From positions 103,790 to 161,409 of the forward strand of contig CASGAQ010000002.1 of the NCBI GenBank assembly GCA_949299535.1: a stretch of DNA of 57,620 nucleotides, given 5' to 3'. Positions 17,177 to 26,379 of this stretch are shown here, piece after piece. The notes under the pieces are model-generated. The model did no database searches. It was given only the letters and a program-made list of their open reading frames with translations, and was not told the origin of the DNA. Position 1 is the first letter of the stretch; every line of letters starts with the position of its first letter. Both the position numbers and the translations under genes were made by a program. The DNA is from an uncultured Eubacteriales bacterium (GTDB taxonomy: Bacteria; Bacillota; Clostridia; Oscillospirales; CAG-272).

Positions 17177-17935
17177 ATGGGTCAGAAAGTTAATCCGCAC
17201 GGTCTTCGTGTCGGTGTAATTAAAGATTGGGATTCAAGATGGTTCGCTAAAGACGAAGTTTTCGGCGACACACTCGTTTCCGACTACAAGATTAGAAAAT
17301 ATCTCAAAGAAAACCTCAAACTTGCCGGTGTTCCTAAAATCGAAATCGAACGCAACAATGCCGGAATCAAGGTCCTCATCCACTGCGCTAAACCCGGTAT
17401 GGTTATCGGTCGCGGCGGTGCGGAAATTGAAAAGCTTCGCGTTAAGCTCGAACAGATGACGGGCAAAGCCGTTGCAGTAAACGTTGAAGAGGTTAAAACT
17501 CCTGATCTCAACGCTCAGCTCGTTGCCGAAAGCGTTGCAGCTCAGCTCGAAAAGAGAATCGCGTTCCGCCGTGCTATGAAACAGGCTATCGGCAGAACGA
17601 TGCGCCTCGGTGCAAAGGGTATCAAGATCACTCTTTCCGGTCGTCTCGGCGGTGCGGAAATTGCAAGATCTGAACATTATCATGAAGGCACAATTCCGCT
17701 TCAGACGATTCGTGCCGACATCGATTACGGTTTTGCTGAAGCTGATACAACTTACGGTAAAATCGGCGTTAAGACATGGATCTACAAAGGTGAAGTTCTC
17801 GCTGATAAGAAGTTGAACGCTTCCGCTCCGGTTGAAAAGCCTCGTGATTCCAGAAGAAATGACCGCGACAACAACCGTCGCAGACACAATTCTCAGGGTC
17901 AGAGACGTTCCAGAGAAGAAGGAGGCAGAAAATAA
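17177..17935 (+). CDS. rpsC: 30S ribosomal protein S3
   Basis: The 252-residue S3 has the N-terminal [20 protein letters not shown], the KH-domain [15 protein letters not shown], and the C-terminal [14 protein letters not shown]3 contributes to the mRNA entry channel and helicase activity. The last 30 or so residues form a very basic, Arg/Asp/Asn-rich tail that goes beyond the usual length of about 220. GAAGGAGGTTAATTAAG precedes the ATG. Confidence 0.97.
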   Translation: MGQKVNPHGLRVGVIKDWDSRWFAKDEVFGDTLVSDYKIRKYLKENLKLAGVPKIEIERNNAGIKVLIHCAKPGMVIGRGGAEIEKLRVKLEQMTGKAVAVNVEEVKTPDLNAQLVAESVAAQLEKRIAFRRAMKQAIGRTMRLGAKGIKITLSGRLGGAEIARSEHYHEGTIPLQTIRADIDYGFAEADTTYGKIGVKTWIYKGEVLADKKLNASAPVEKPRDSRRNDRDNNRRRHNSQGQRRSREEGGRK

Positions 17936-17936
17936 T

Positions 17937-18356
17937 ATGTTAATGCCGAAAAGAGTTAAATATCGTCGCGTTCACCGCGGCAGACTTACGGGTAAAGCTT
18001 ACAGAGGCAACACGATCACTTACGGTCAGTACGGTCTCGTAGCAACGGAACCTGCATGGATCACAAGCAACCAGATCGAAGCTGCCCGTATCGCTATGAC
18101 GCGTTACATCAAACGTGGCGGTCAGGTTTGGATCAAAATTTTCCCTGACAAACCTATCACGGAAAAACCTGCTGAAACTCGAATGGGTTCCGGTAAAGGT
18201 TCGCCCGAATACTGGGTAGCGGTTGTAAAACCGGGCAAGGTTATGTTTGAAATGGGCGGAGTTGACGTTGAAGTTGCTAAAGAAGCTATGCGTCTTGCAT
18301 CTCACAAACTCCCCATCAAATGTAAATTCGTAGTAAAAGACGCAGAGGAGGAATAA
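17937..18356 (+). CDS. rplP: 50S ribosomal protein L16
   Basis: The 139-residue L16 starts [16 protein letters not shown], which sets the ATG at 17937. An upstream open frame is a shadow inside rpsC. GAAGGAGG overlaps the rpsC 3' end and the two genes are one base apart, so translation is probably coupled. L16 organises the A-site region of 23S rRNA. Confidence 0.96.
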   Translation: MLMPKRVKYRRVHRGRLTGKAYRGNTITYGQYGLVATEPAWITSNQIEAARIAMTRYIKRGGQVWIKIFPDKPITEKPAETRMGSGKGSPEYWVAVVKPGKVMFEMGGVDVEVAKEAMRLASHKLPIKCKFVVKDAEEE

Positions 18357-18360
18357 TACA

Positions 18361-18552
18361 GTGAAAGCAACAGAACTCAGAAAAATGACTTCCGCTGAAC
18401 TCACCTCTAAGCTCAAAGAACTCAAGGGCGAACTTTTCAATCTTCGCTTCCAGAATGCAATAAATCAACTCGATAATCCCCACAAGATCACGGAAGTCAA
18501 GCACGATATTGCAAGAGTTATGACTGTTCTTCGTGAGAAGAACGCTGAATAA
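18361..18552 (+). CDS. rpmC: 50S ribosomal protein L29
   Basis: The 63-residue L29 starts at a GTG ([14 protein letters not shown]) four bases after rplP, with GAGGAGG at the end of rplP as ribosome site. It is a helical hairpin near the tunnel exit. The family motif [20 protein letters not shown] is visible. Confidence 0.95.
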   Translation: MKATELRKMTSAELTSKLKELKGELFNLRFQNAINQLDNPHKITEVKHDIARVMTVLREKNAE

Positions 18553-18574
18553 GCTGTAAGAGAGGAGAAAAGTC

Positions 18575-18835
18575 ATGGAAGCTACAAGAAATTTGAGAAA
18601 GACCAGAGTAGGAACGGTCGTTTCCGATAAAATGGATAAGACGATCGTAGTTGCTGTCGTTGACAACGTTAAGCATCCGAAATACGGCAAGATTCTTAAA
18701 AGAACAACAAAATTCAAAGCGCATGATGAAAACAACGAGTGCGCTGTAGGCGACAGAGTTAAAATAATGGAAACAAGACCTCTTTCCAAAGACAAGAGAT
18801 GGAGACTTGTTGAAATTATCGAAAAAGCAAAATAA
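18575..18835 (+). CDS. rpsQ: 30S ribosomal protein S17
   Basis: The 86-residue S17 has the motifs [19 protein letters not shown] and [16 protein letters not shown], and an OB-fold length. It binds 16S rRNA helix 11 in early assembly. GAGAGGAGAAAAGTC precedes the ATG. A 72-nt gap with a small hairpin follows. Confidence 0.96.
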   Translation: MEATRNLRKTRVGTVVSDKMDKTIVVAVVDNVKHPKYGKILKRTTKFKAHDENNECAVGDRVKIMETRPLSKDKRWRLVEIIEKAK

Positions 18836-18850
18836 TTTCATTTCATTACG

Positions 18851-18880
18851 TGCGGCACATTAAAAAATAAGTCCGCACGG
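18851..18880 (+). promoter_or_regulatory. hairpin in the rpsQ-rplN gap
   Basis: A 6-bp stem GTGCGG/CCGCAC encloses a loop of about 17 nt in the 72-nt gap at the S10/spc boundary. No T-run follows and no clear promoter is seen. It may be an RNA processing or control element. Confidence 0.35.
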
Positions 18881-18907
18881 TGTGAATTGGTTTAGGAGGA
18901 AAGCACA

Positions 18908-19276
18908 GTGATACAACAGCAATCACTTATGAAAGTAGCCGATAATACCGGCGCAAAAGAACTTATGTGTATTCGTGTGCTCGGCGGTAGCGGCAGAAGA
19001 TATGCCAATATCGGAGATGTAGTTGTTGCCTGCGTAAAAAAGGCGGCAGCCGGCGGTACTGTTAAAAAAGGTGAAGTTGTTAAAGCGGTTATTGTTCGCT
19101 CCGTTAAGGGCGTACACCGTGCAGACGGCTCTTACCTCAAGTTTGACGAAAACGCAGCCGTAATCATCAGAGATGATAAAACGCCGAGAGGCACTCGTAT
19201 ATTTGGACCCGTAGCAAGAGAGCTCCGCGAGAAAGATTATCTCAAAATCCTTTCTCTCGCTCCCGAAGTACTTTAA
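18908..19276 (+). CDS. rplN: 50S ribosomal protein L14
   Basis: The 122-residue L14 starts at a GTG ([19 protein letters not shown]) with AGGAGG upstream. It has the typical [20 protein letters not shown] and [12 protein letters not shown] stretches. It forms an intersubunit bridge and is the site of RsfS silencing. It would be the first gene of the classical spc unit. Confidence 0.96.
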   Translation: MIQQQSLMKVADNTGAKELMCIRVLGGSGRRYANIGDVVVACVKKAAAGGTVKKGEVVKAVIVRSVKGVHRADGSYLKFDENAAVIIRDDKTPRGTRIFGPVARELREKDYLKILSLAPEVL

Positions 19277-19290
19277 TGGAGGAATCAGGA

Positions 19291-19623
19291 ATGAAGATAG
19301 TTCATATTAAAAAAGATGATACCGTTATAGTTATTTCCGGCGATGATAAAGGCAAAAAAGGTAAAGTTATCGCGGTATCTCCCGAAGAGGGAAAAGCTAT
19401 TGTCGAGGGCGTAAATAAGCAGAAAAAGCATATGAAACCCAGAAGACAGGGCGACACAGGCGGCATCATCGACGTTGACGGCGCTATTTACACATCTAAA
19501 CTTGCTCTTGTTTGCAAAAATTCCAAATGTGCAAACAATGACAAAGCCACAAGAACAAAAATCAAGATTCTTGAAAACGGCAAAAAAGTCCGCGTTTGTG
19601 CAAAATGCGGCGAAGAAATTTAA
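19291..19623 (+). CDS. rplX: 50S ribosomal protein L24
   Basis: The 110-residue L24 starts at the ATG at 19291 (MKIVHIKKDDTVIVISG). GGAGG lies 8 nt before it, while an in-frame ATG at 19276, overlapping the rplN stop, has none. It has a KOW motif (GDDKGKKGKVIAVSPEEGKA). The C-terminal part contains C-x4-C and CAKCG, a zinc-ribbon-like form. It is an early assembly protein at the tunnel exit. Confidence 0.95.
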   Translation: MKIVHIKKDDTVIVISGDDKGKKGKVIAVSPEEGKAIVEGVNKQKKHMKPRRQGDTGGIIDVDGAIYTSKLALVCKNSKCANNDKATRTKIKILENGKKVRVCAKCGEEI

Positions 19624-19640
19624 TGCGGAGGTAAAGGACA

Positions 19641-20183
19641 ATGGCAGCAAGATTGAAAGAATTTTATACGTCGGAAGTCGCTCCCGCATTGATGAAAAAA
19701 TTCAATTATAAGAGTCCGATGCAGATCCCTAAGTTTGATAAAATCGTTATCAACGTAGGCGCAGGCGAAGCTAAAGACAATGCTAAAGCAATCGACAGCA
19801 TAATGGCGGACCTTGCGGCAATCACGGGTCAGAAACCTGTTCCCACGTTTGCAAAAAAATCCGTTGCTAACTTCAAACTCAGAAAGGGTATGAAGATCGG
19901 TGTTAAAGTAACGCTTCGCGGCGATAAGATGTATGAGTTTATGGATAGACTCTTCAACATTGCGCTTCCCCGTGTACGTGACTTTAAGGGCATCAACGCT
20001 AACGCTTTTGACGGACGCGGCAACTATTCTCTCGGACTTAAAGAGCAGATCATATTCCCCGAAATCGATTATGATAAAGTTGACAAGGTTCGCGGTATGG
20101 ACATCGTGTTCGTAACCACAGCACCTAACGACGAAGAAGCAAAAGAGCTCCTCACACTTATGGGCGCTCCCTTTGCTAGATGA
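19641..20183 (+). CDS. rplE: 50S ribosomal protein L5
   Basis: The 180-residue L5 binds 5S rRNA in the central protuberance. Typical stretches are [38 protein letters not shown] and [33 protein letters not shown] precedes the ATG. It is in the standard order rplX-rplE-rpsN. Confidence 0.97.
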   Translation: MAARLKEFYTSEVAPALMKKFNYKSPMQIPKFDKIVINVGAGEAKDNAKAIDSIMADLAAITGQKPVPTFAKKSVANFKLRKGMKIGVKVTLRGDKMYEFMDRLFNIALPRVRDFKGINANAFDGRGNYSLGLKEQIIFPEIDYDKVDKVRGMDIVFVTTAPNDEEAKELLTLMGAPFAR

Positions 20184-20199
20184 CGGAGGAGATTGAAAT

Positions 20200-20385
20200 A
20201 TGGCAAAGATGGCTATGAAGCTCAAACAGCAGAAACCCCAGAAGTATTCTACAAGAGAATACACAAGATGCAAAATTTGCGGCAGACCTCACGGTTATAT
20301 GCGTAAATTCGGCATCTGCCGTATCTGCTTCCGCGAGCTCGCTTACAAAGGTCAGATTCCCGGCGTAAAAAAATCCAGCTGGTAA
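20200..20385 (+). CDS. rpsN: 30S ribosomal protein S14, zinc-binding (type Z)
   Basis: The 61-residue short form has two CxxC pairs in [17 protein letters not shown] and CRICF, which bind zinc. This is the S14 type used by most Gram-positive bacteria when zinc is available. The N-terminus [20 protein letters not shown] is typical. GGAGGAGATTGAAAT precedes the ATG. A 163-nt structured gap follows before rpsH. Confidence 0.97.
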   Translation: MAKMAMKLKQQKPQKYSTREYTRCKICGRPHGYMRKFGICRICFRELAYKGQIPGVKKSSW

Positions 20386-20548
20386 TCATATAATTAATAA
20401 AAGCTCCAACTCTACCGGAAGGAAAACCGAAAGGTTTTAACCACCGATATGCCGCCGGGCACAAAGTCCGGCAGCAAGGATTAAGCGAAAGGGAAGTATT
20501 TTCCCGAAACTTGAAAAAACTTGCATAAAAATAAGGAGAAAAATTCAA
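20386..20548 (+). promoter_or_regulatory. structured 163-nt gap before rpsH
   Basis: Three hairpins stand in a row: AAAACC-GAAA-GGTTTT (20423-20438, GNRA tetraloop), GCCGGG-CACAAAG-TCCGGC (20454-20472), and GGGAA-GTATT-TTCCC (20491-20505). AAGGAG of rpsH follows. No ORF and no good promoter are seen. Such a long gap inside the spc part is unusual, and it may be a control site for rpsH and downstream genes. Confidence 0.6.
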
Positions 20549-20947
20549 ATGCAGATTTCAGACGTAATTGCTGATATGCTTACGCGTATCAGAAACGCTA
20601 ACAATGCAAAACACGAAACAGTTGATGTTCCTGCTTCGGGTGTTAAAAAAGCTATTGCGGATATCCTCGTAGAAGAAGGATACGTAAAAGGCTACCAGAT
20701 CATCGAAGACGGCAAACAGGGTATTATCAGAATCACTCTTAAATACGGCCGCGGCAAAGAAAAAACGATCCAGGGACTTCGCAGAATTTCCAAACCCGGT
20801 CTTCGCATCTATTCTAACTGCGAAGATATCCCGAGAGTTATGAACGGTCTCGGAACAGTTATTATTTCTACATCCAAGGGTATCATGACCGGCAAAAAGG
20901 CTCGCAGCCTCAATGTCGGCGGCGAAATCCTTGCCTTTGTATGGTAA
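20549..20947 (+). CDS. rpsH: 30S ribosomal protein S8
   Basis: The 132-residue S8 starts [20 protein letters not shown] and ends with the RNA-binding [20 protein letters not shown] region. It binds the central domain of 16S rRNA. In E. coli S8 represses the spc operon by binding the rplE leader. Here a structured gap precedes its own gene. AAGGAG lies upstream of the ATG. Confidence 0.97.
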   Translation: MQISDVIADMLTRIRNANNAKHETVDVPASGVKKAIADILVEEGYVKGYQIIEDGKQGIIRITLKYGRGKEKTIQGLRRISKPGLRIYSNCEDIPRVMNGLGTVIISTSKGIMTGKKARSLNVGGEILAFVW

Positions 20948-20963
20948 TGGGAGGTAAAGTAAG

Positions 20964-21500
20964 ATGTCAAGAATAGGCAAAAAAGAAATTACCATTCCCG
21001 CCGGCGTAGAAGTAAAACTCGACGGCAACCACATCACGGTTAAGGGACCTAAGGGTACTTTGGAGCGCGAACTCCACAAAAATATGATCATCACGGTTGA
21101 CGGCTCTGTAATCAAAGTTGAACGTCCCAATGATGACAAACTCAACAGATCTCTTCATGGTCTGACACGTACGCTCATCGATAACATGATCATCGGCGTT
21201 ACGGAAGGCTACTCCAAAAAGCTTGAGCTTGTTGGCGTAGGTTACAAGGCGGTTAAAAACGGTAAATCTCTCGTTCTCAGCCTTGGTCATTCTCATCCCA
21301 TCACCTTCAATGAAGACGAAAAGATCTCCTTTGAAGTGCCGGATTCTTCCACGATCATCGTAAAAGGATATGACAAGCAGCTCGTAGGCGCTATCGCAGC
21401 TCAGATCCGTGAAAAGAGACCGCCTGAACCGTACCTCGGCAAAGGTGTTAAATATTCCGGCGAATACATTCGCCGCAAAGCCGGAAAAACCGGTAAATAA
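20964..21500 (+). CDS. rplF: 50S ribosomal protein L6
   Basis: The 178-residue L6 has [31 protein letters not shown] and the C-terminal [20 protein letters not shown], all conserved. It sits near the GTPase centre. GGGAGGTAAAGTAAG precedes the ATG, and rplR follows after 18 bp. Confidence 0.97.
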   Translation: MSRIGKKEITIPAGVEVKLDGNHITVKGPKGTLERELHKNMIITVDGSVIKVERPNDDKLNRSLHGLTRTLIDNMIIGVTEGYSKKLELVGVGYKAVKNGKSLVLSLGHSHPITFNEDEKISFEVPDSSTIIVKGYDKQLVGAIAAQIREKRPPEPYLGKGVKYSGEYIRRKAGKTGK

Positions 21501-21518
21501 TGAAAGGAGTGGAGTAAC

Positions 21519-21878
21519 ATGGTATCCAGAAGAGATGTCAACGAGCTCAGACTTGCTCGTCACAAAAAAGTTCGCGCGAAAATTTCCGGAACAGCAGCAA
21601 GACCCCGTCTTTGCGTATATCGTTCCCTTGCTCATATTCGCGCGCAGGTAATCGACGATACAAAGGGTATTACTCTTGTATCAGCTTCCACCCTTGAAAG
21701 CACATTTACCGGCAACGGTGGAAACAAAGAAGCAGCAAGAACTATCGGTAAGATCATAGCTGAACGCGCTATCGCAGCCGGCATCACGGAAGTCGTATTC
21801 GACCGCGGCGGTTATGTTTACACAGGTAGAGTTAAAGAACTTGCAGACGGCGCCCGCGAAGGCGGCCTCAAATTCTGA
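21519..21878 (+). CDS. rplR: 50S ribosomal protein L18
   Basis: The 119-residue L18 binds 5S rRNA together with L5. Typical stretches are [20 protein letters not shown] and [37 protein letters not shown] precedes the ATG. It is in the standard position between rplF and rpsE. Confidence 0.97.
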   Translation: MVSRRDVNELRLARHKKVRAKISGTAARPRLCVYRSLAHIRAQVIDDTKGITLVSASTLESTFTGNGGNKEAARTIGKIIAERAIAAGITEVVFDRGGYVYTGRVKELADGAREGGLKF

Positions 21879-21892
21879 GGAGGAGGAAAAAC

Positions 21893-22396
21893 ATGGCTAA
21901 AATTATCGATCCCGCAACACTCGAACTCCAGGAGAGAACAGTTGCGACAAACCGTGTTTCCAAAACCGTTAAGGGCGGTCGTATCGCACGTCAGACTGCA
22001 ATCATGGTTGTAGGCGACGGCAATGGTCACGTTGGCTACGGTCTTGGAAAAGCGTCCGAATATCCTGAAGCTATCCGCAAAGGTATCGAAGACGCAAAGA
22101 AAAATCTGATTGAAGTTTCCCTCAACGGAAACACAATCCCCCACGAAGTAATCGGCGAATTCGGCGCGGCAAAAGTTCTTCTTAAACCCGCTGCTCCCGG
22201 TACCGGTATCATTGCCGGCGGCGCTGTACGTGCTATTGTTGAAATGGCAGGTATCAGAGACATTCGTGCTAAATGCTTGCGTTCAAGCAACCCCACGAAC
22301 GTTGTTAAGGCAACATTTGAAGGTCTTAAAGCACTTCGCACAGCTGAGCAGGTTGCTGCAATGCGCGGTGTAAGCTTCAACAAGGAAAATAACTGA
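21893..22396 (+). CDS. rpsE: 30S ribosomal protein S5
   Basis: The 167-residue S5 has the dsRBD-like N-terminal part with [17 protein letters not shown] and the C-terminal domain with [20 protein letters not shown]. It takes part in decoding fidelity and mRNA entry. GAGGAGGAAAAAC precedes the ATG. Confidence 0.97.
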   Translation: MAKIIDPATLELQERTVATNRVSKTVKGGRIARQTAIMVVGDGNGHVGYGLGKASEYPEAIRKGIEDAKKNLIEVSLNGNTIPHEVIGEFGAAKVLLKPAAPGTGIIAGGAVRAIVEMAGIRDIRAKCLRSSNPTNVVKATFEGLKALRTAEQVAAMRGVSFNKENN

Positions 22397-22407
22397 GGAG
22401 GCCGAAC

Positions 22408-22587
22408 ATGGAAAAAATCAAAATAACACTTGTTCACAGCCTTATCGGCGGTTCCCCGAAACAGAAAGCAACTGCGAAAGCTCTTGGACTTTCAAAGATC
22501 GGCGATTCTACAATTCAGAACAATGACGCTTCCGTTTTGGGAAAAGTTAAAGTAGTATCTCACCTTGTCAAGGTGGAAAATGCGTAA
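22408..22587 (+). CDS. rpmD: 50S ribosomal protein L30
   Basis: This 59-residue gene starts MEKIKITLVHSLIGGSPKQK at the ATG at 22408, with GAGGAGGCCGAAC upstream, and ends with TAA at 22585-22587. It has the L30 core with ALGLSKIGDSTIQNND and GKVKVVSHLVKVE. It lies between rpsE and rplO as in most bacteria. A 74-nt AT-rich gap with no clear feature follows. Confidence 0.95.
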   Translation: MEKIKITLVHSLIGGSPKQKATAKALGLSKIGDSTIQNNDASVLGKVKVVSHLVKVENA

Positions 22588-22661
22588 TCCTGCCTAAGCT
22601 CGATTAGCAAGAAAATTTAATTTATATTAAAAAATTCACAGTGTAAGGAGGATAACCCAAA

Positions 22662-23105
22662 ATGAAGCTTCATGAACTTTCCCCGGCGGCAGGTTCTGTA
22701 AAAGAATCTTTCCGCAAAGGCAGAGGTGTCGGCTCCGGTAACGGAAAAACAGCAGGCAAGGGTCATAAAGGCCAGAATGCTCGTTCCGGCGGCGGTGTTC
22801 GTCCCGGATTTGAAGGCGGTCAGATTCCGCTTTCCAGAAGACTTCCTAAAAGAGGTTTCAATAACGTTTTCGCCAAAGAATATGCTATTGTAAATGTCGA
22901 GACAATAAACAACGCTTTTGAAGACGGTGCTGTTGTTAATGCCCAGACACTTTTGGAAAACGGTGTTGTTAAAAAACTTTTGAACGGAGTTAAGGTTCTC
23001 GGCCGCGGCGAAATCACAAAGAAAGTAACTGTACAAGCTACGAAAATCTCTGCTTCCGCAAAAGAGAAAATAGAGGCAGCAGGCGGAAAGTGCGAGGTGG
23101 TATAA
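22662..23105 (+). CDS. rplO: 50S ribosomal protein L15
   Basis: The 147-residue L15 has [20 protein letters not shown], the glycine-rich [20 protein letters not shown] and [18 protein letters not shown]. It is a late assembly 23S-binding protein. GTAAGGAGGATAACCCAAA precedes the ATG. It is immediately followed, one base later, by secY. Confidence 0.97.
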   Translation: MKLHELSPAAGSVKESFRKGRGVGSGNGKTAGKGHKGQNARSGGGVRPGFEGGQIPLSRRLPKRGFNNVFAKEYAIVNVETINNAFEDGAVVNAQTLLENGVVKKLLNGVKVLGRGEITKKVTVQATKISASAKEKIEAAGGKCEVV

Positions 23106-23106
23106 C

Positions 23107-24435
23107 TTGTTCAAGACGCTCAGAAACGCATGGAAAATTAGCGAGCTTCGCTCAAAAATCCTTTTCACGCTCTTGATCATTGCGTTATACCGTATCGGCA
23201 CAGCGATCCCCGTGCCTTTCACTGATTACCAAGCGTTGCTCGGTACAGGCGCCCAGGAAATGTTTACAACAGGCGTTTTCGGATATCTTAATATACTTTC
23301 CGGCGGCGCTCTTTCATCAGCAACGCTATTTGCGCTTTCTGTAACACCTTACATTAACGCGCAGATTATTATCCAACTTCTTACTGTCGCCTTACCGGTC
23401 CTTGAAAAATGGGCTAAGTCAGGCGACGCAGGAAGAAAGAAAATCGATAAACTTACTCGCATATTTACGATTGTATTATCCGTTATCACAGCTATCGGCT
23501 ACTACATGATCATGGATCAGTTAGGTATTGTAACAACTACAAGAGTTCACTGGTTCTTTGCAGCAGCCGTTATCGTTCTCGCTTTTACGGCAGGCGGTTG
23601 TATAGTTATGTGGCTCGGCGAAAAGATCGACGAGCAAGGTATAGGCAACGGTATCTCCATGATACTTTTTGCAAACATAGTAGCTGCTCTTCCGGACAAC
23701 ATTGTTTCCTATGTTGCTACACTTTCCGGTTCTGATGTTGCTGTATGGCTCAAATGGATTCTCGGAATCGCTACTGCACTTATAATTATTGCATCTCTCG
23801 TATTTGTAATATATATGTCAGACGCTGAAAGAAGAATCCCTGTTCAGTATGCAAAGAGAGTTGTAGGCCGCAAGATGTACGGCGGTCAAAGTTCCAACCT
23901 TCCCATTAAACTCAATATGTCCGGCGTTATGCCTGTTATCTTTGCGAGCATGATAGTTTCTTTTGTTCCTACAATACTGGCTATCGTTGAGAGTGCAAGA
24001 GGAACTGCTTTTGCAGATGGTTCTTTCTGGGATGTTGTTCAGGGTCTGTTTGAATCGACAAGTCCCCTTTACATCATTCTCCTTTTGATACTCATTATCG
24101 CATTTGCTTATTTCTACATTTCGATATCTTTCAACCCCGTTGAGGTTTCCAACAACCTTATGCAGCAGGGCGGCTTTATTCCCGGTATCCGTCCCGGAAG
24201 ACCTACAGCTCAGTATATTACAAAAGTACTCAACAAAGTAGTGCTTATGGGTGCGCTCTTCCTTTCCATAGTGGCTTGCGTTCCTCATATACTCAATGCT
24301 GTTTCCGGCGGTTTGCTCGGTCTGATCTCGTTCAGCGGCACGACGCTTCTCATCGTTGTAGGCGTTATTCTCGAAACGTTCCGTGAGCTTGAAGCTCAGA
24401 TGACAATGCGTCATTACAAAGGATTTCTTGAATAA
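23107..24435 (+). CDS. secY: protein translocase channel subunit SecY
   Basis: The 442-residue channel protein has ten predicted membrane segments. It begins at a TTG codon (FKTLRNAWKISELRSKILFT), one base after rplO, with GAGGTGG as ribosome site. Family landmarks are YRIGTAIPVPFTDY, GYLNILSGGALSSATLFALS, TPYINAQIIIQLL and RRIPVQYAKRVVGRKMYGGQ. SecY forms the inner-membrane pore with SecE and SecG. The weak start may keep its expression below that of the ribosomal proteins. Confidence 0.97.
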   Translation: MFKTLRNAWKISELRSKILFTLLIIALYRIGTAIPVPFTDYQALLGTGAQEMFTTGVFGYLNILSGGALSSATLFALSVTPYINAQIIIQLLTVALPVLEKWAKSGDAGRKKIDKLTRIFTIVLSVITAIGYYMIMDQLGIVTTTRVHWFFAAAVIVLAFTAGGCIVMWLGEKIDEQGIGNGISMILFANIVAALPDNIVSYVATLSGSDVAVWLKWILGIATALIIIASLVFVIYMSDAERRIPVQYAKRVVGRKMYGGQSSNLPIKLNMSGVMPVIFASMIVSFVPTILAIVESARGTAFADGSFWDVVQGLFESTSPLYIILLLILIIAFAYFYISISFNPVEVSNNLMQQGGFIPGIRPGRPTAQYITKVLNKVVLMGALFLSIVACVPHILNAVSGGLLGLISFSGTTLLIVVGVILETFRELEAQMTMRHYKGFLE

Positions 24436-24442
24436 TTAAATA

Positions 24443-24472
24443 ATTTTCACGCCGCACAAGCGGCGTGAAAAT
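24443..24472 (+). promoter_or_regulatory. strong hairpin between secY and adk
   Basis: A 12-bp stem ATTTTCACGCCG/CGGCGTGAAAAT with a 6-nt loop CACAAG is found. It is not followed by a T-run, so complete termination is unlikely. It may protect or process the mRNA, or partly attenuate. Confidence 0.55.
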
Positions 24473-24505
24473 GTCAAGCTTATTCATCGATAAGGAGGTA
24501 TTTTT

Positions 24506-25147
24506 ATGAAACTTATGTTTCTCGGCGCCCCCGGCGCGGGTAAAGGCACTCAGGCGGAAATCGTCGCTAAGAAATATTCCATACCTACGATCTCTACCGG
24601 AGCGTTGCTCCGCCAAGCTATGAAAGACGGAACAGAGCTCGGTCTGAAAGCAAAAGCTTTTATCGACGCAGGCAAACTTGTTCCCGATGAAGTAGTTATT
24701 GGTATCATAAAAGAACGTCTTAATAATGACGATTGCAAGAACGGATTTATCCTTGACGGTTTCCCGAGAACGGTACCTCAGGCTGAATCTCTCGATGCAA
24801 TGAATATTAAGATGGATCTTGTTATAAGCATTGAAGTTTCCGATGAGGATATTATCAAGCGTATGAGCGGCAGACGTATCTGCTCCGAATGCGGCGCTTC
24901 GTATCACACGGTACACATACCTACTAAGGTAGAAGGCGTGTGCGATGCCTGCGGCGGCAAGCTCACGATACGCGATGACGACAAACCCGAAACGGTAATT
25001 TCAAGACTTGAAGTTTATCACAAACAAACAGAACCGCTCAAAGATTATTATAAAGCGAGCGGAAAGCTTGTTCTTGTAAACGGCATGGATTCTATTGAAA
25101 ATATCACGGCCGAAATAGAGAATAAACTTGATAGCATAAGAGGCTGA
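24506..25147 (+). CDS. adk: adenylate kinase, zinc-LID type
   Basis: The 213-residue enzyme interconverts ATP + AMP and 2 ADP. The P-loop is FLGAPGAGKGTQAE, followed by GFPRTVPQAE and DDKPETVISRLEVYH. The LID domain carries four cysteines (CSECG and CDACG), which bind a structural zinc as in many Gram-positive kinases. GATAAGGAGGTATTTTT precedes the ATG. It lies between secY and map, the usual place in Bacillota. Confidence 0.97.
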   Translation: MKLMFLGAPGAGKGTQAEIVAKKYSIPTISTGALLRQAMKDGTELGLKAKAFIDAGKLVPDEVVIGIIKERLNNDDCKNGFILDGFPRTVPQAESLDAMNIKMDLVISIEVSDEDIIKRMSGRRICSECGASYHTVHIPTKVEGVCDACGGKLTIRDDDKPETVISRLEVYHKQTEPLKDYYKASGKLVLVNGMDSIENITAEIENKLDSIRG

Positions 25148-25153
25148 TTCTAA

Positions 25154-25909
25154 ATGATTCAAGTTAAAAACAGCGAACAAGTGGCTATAATGCATAAAGC
25201 CGGTAGAATCACCGGTGAAGCGCTGCTCACGGCAGCGGAGCACATCAAAGAGGGAATAAGCACATATGAACTCGATAAAGTCATCAGACATTATATCGAA
25301 AAGTGCGGTGCCAAACCTTCTTTCCTGGGCTATGCAGGATTCCCCGGAAGTGCTTGCATAAGCCTTAATGAAGAGATCATACACGGAATACCGCGTAGAG
25401 ATAAGATCCTTCATGAGGGCGACATAGTTAAAATTGACGTTGGTGCGTATTATCAAGGTTTTCACGGTGATAGCGCCAGGACATTCGGAGTCGGCAAGAT
25501 AAGCGATGAAGCACAGCGTCTTATCGATGTCACGCAGGAGTCTTTCAGACGCGGCGTGGCAAAAGCTGTTGCAGGAAATCGCATAGGTGATATAGGTTCT
25601 GCAATATTCGAATACGCCTCGTCGCAAGGCTACGGTGTCGTTCGAAGATATGTCGGTCACGGTGTAGGTCATGATCTGCACGAGGATCCAGAGGTTCCGA
25701 ATTTCGGTACCGCCGGAAGAGGCGCGCGTCTTTTCCCCGGAATGACGATCGCTATTGAGCCTATGATAAACCAAGGAACGCATGAAGTAAAAGAGAAAAG
25801 CGACGGTTGGACGGTCGTTACCGCTGACGGCAAGCTTTCCGCTCATTACGAGCATACGGTTTTGGTGACGCCGGAAGGCGAACCTATCCTGCTCACCGAT
25901 GTCTCTTAA
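25154..25909 (+). CDS. map: methionine aminopeptidase, type I
   Basis: The 251-residue metalloenzyme removes N-terminal methionine from new proteins. Metal ligands are visible in KIDVGAYYQGFHGDSARTF (two Asp), GHGVGHDLHEDP (His), AIEPMI (Glu) and HYEHTVLVT (Glu). There is no N-terminal extension. It begins 6 bp after adk, with AGAGGCTGA at the adk end as a plausible ribosome site. A 51-bp gap leads to infA. Confidence 0.96.
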   Translation: MIQVKNSEQVAIMHKAGRITGEALLTAAEHIKEGISTYELDKVIRHYIEKCGAKPSFLGYAGFPGSACISLNEEIIHGIPRRDKILHEGDIVKIDVGAYYQGFHGDSARTFGVGKISDEAQRLIDVTQESFRRGVAKAVAGNRIGDIGSAIFEYASSQGYGVVRRYVGHGVGHDLHEDPEVPNFGTAGRGARLFPGMTIAIEPMINQGTHEVKEKSDGWTVVTADGKLSAHYEHTVLVTPEGEPILLTDVS

Positions 25910-25960
25910 AACTTTTTCAGACCGCAAACAATGTGTAAGTATTTTTTGTGAGGTGCACTG

Positions 25961-26185
25961 ATGCCAAAGGACGATGTTATAGAATTTGAAGGTACCGTTA
26001 TTGAGGCAATGCCCAATGCAACCTTTAAAGTAAAGCTTCCCAACGAGCACATAGTAACGGCTCAGATCTCGGGAAAGCTCAGAATGAACTTTATAAAAAT
26101 AGTTCCCGGCGACAAAGTAACCGTTGAGGTTTCCATATACGATCTTAATAAAGGCCGTATCACATGGAGACTTCAGGGCGAATGA
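25961..26185 (+). CDS. infA: translation initiation factor IF-1
   Basis: The 74-residue OB-fold protein [20 protein letters not shown] ... [20 protein letters not shown] is a standard IF-1. It binds the A site of the 30S subunit during initiation. The site GTGAGGTGCACTG precedes the ATG. It is placed between map and rpmJ. The L14e-like KOW gene present there in some Clostridia is absent. Confidence 0.96.
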   Translation: MPKDDVIEFEGTVIEAMPNATFKVKLPNEHIVTAQISGKLRMNFIKIVPGDKVTVEVSIYDLNKGRITWRLQGE

Positions 26186-26237
26186 TCGCCAAAACCAATA
26201 AATCATGTCATATTTAATGAAAGGAATGGTCAAGTAA

Positions 26238-26351
26238 ATGAAAGTAAAACCTTCCGTTAAGAAAATTTGCGATAAATGCAAAATCATAAAAAGAAAAGGT
26301 CGCGTAATGGTGATCTGCGAAAATCCCAAGCACAAACAGAGACAGGGTTAA
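26238..26351 (+). CDS. rpmJ: 50S ribosomal protein L36
   Basis: This 37-residue protein starts [20 protein letters not shown] and has C-x2-C ... C-x4-H in its zinc ribbon, the common C+ form. AAAGGAATGGTCAAGTAA precedes the ATG. It ends with TAA at 26349-26351 and lies between infA and rpsM, as usual. Confidence 0.96.
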   Translation: MKVKPSVKKICDKCKIIKRKGRVMVICENPKHKQRQG

Positions 26352-26379
26352 TTTTTGAACTTACAAGGAGGTGTTTTTA

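Noticed and set aside
25001..26335. 444-codon open frame on the - strand opposite adk, map and infA
   Set aside because: It spans several well-supported genes on the other strand, and its translation has no recognisable domain.
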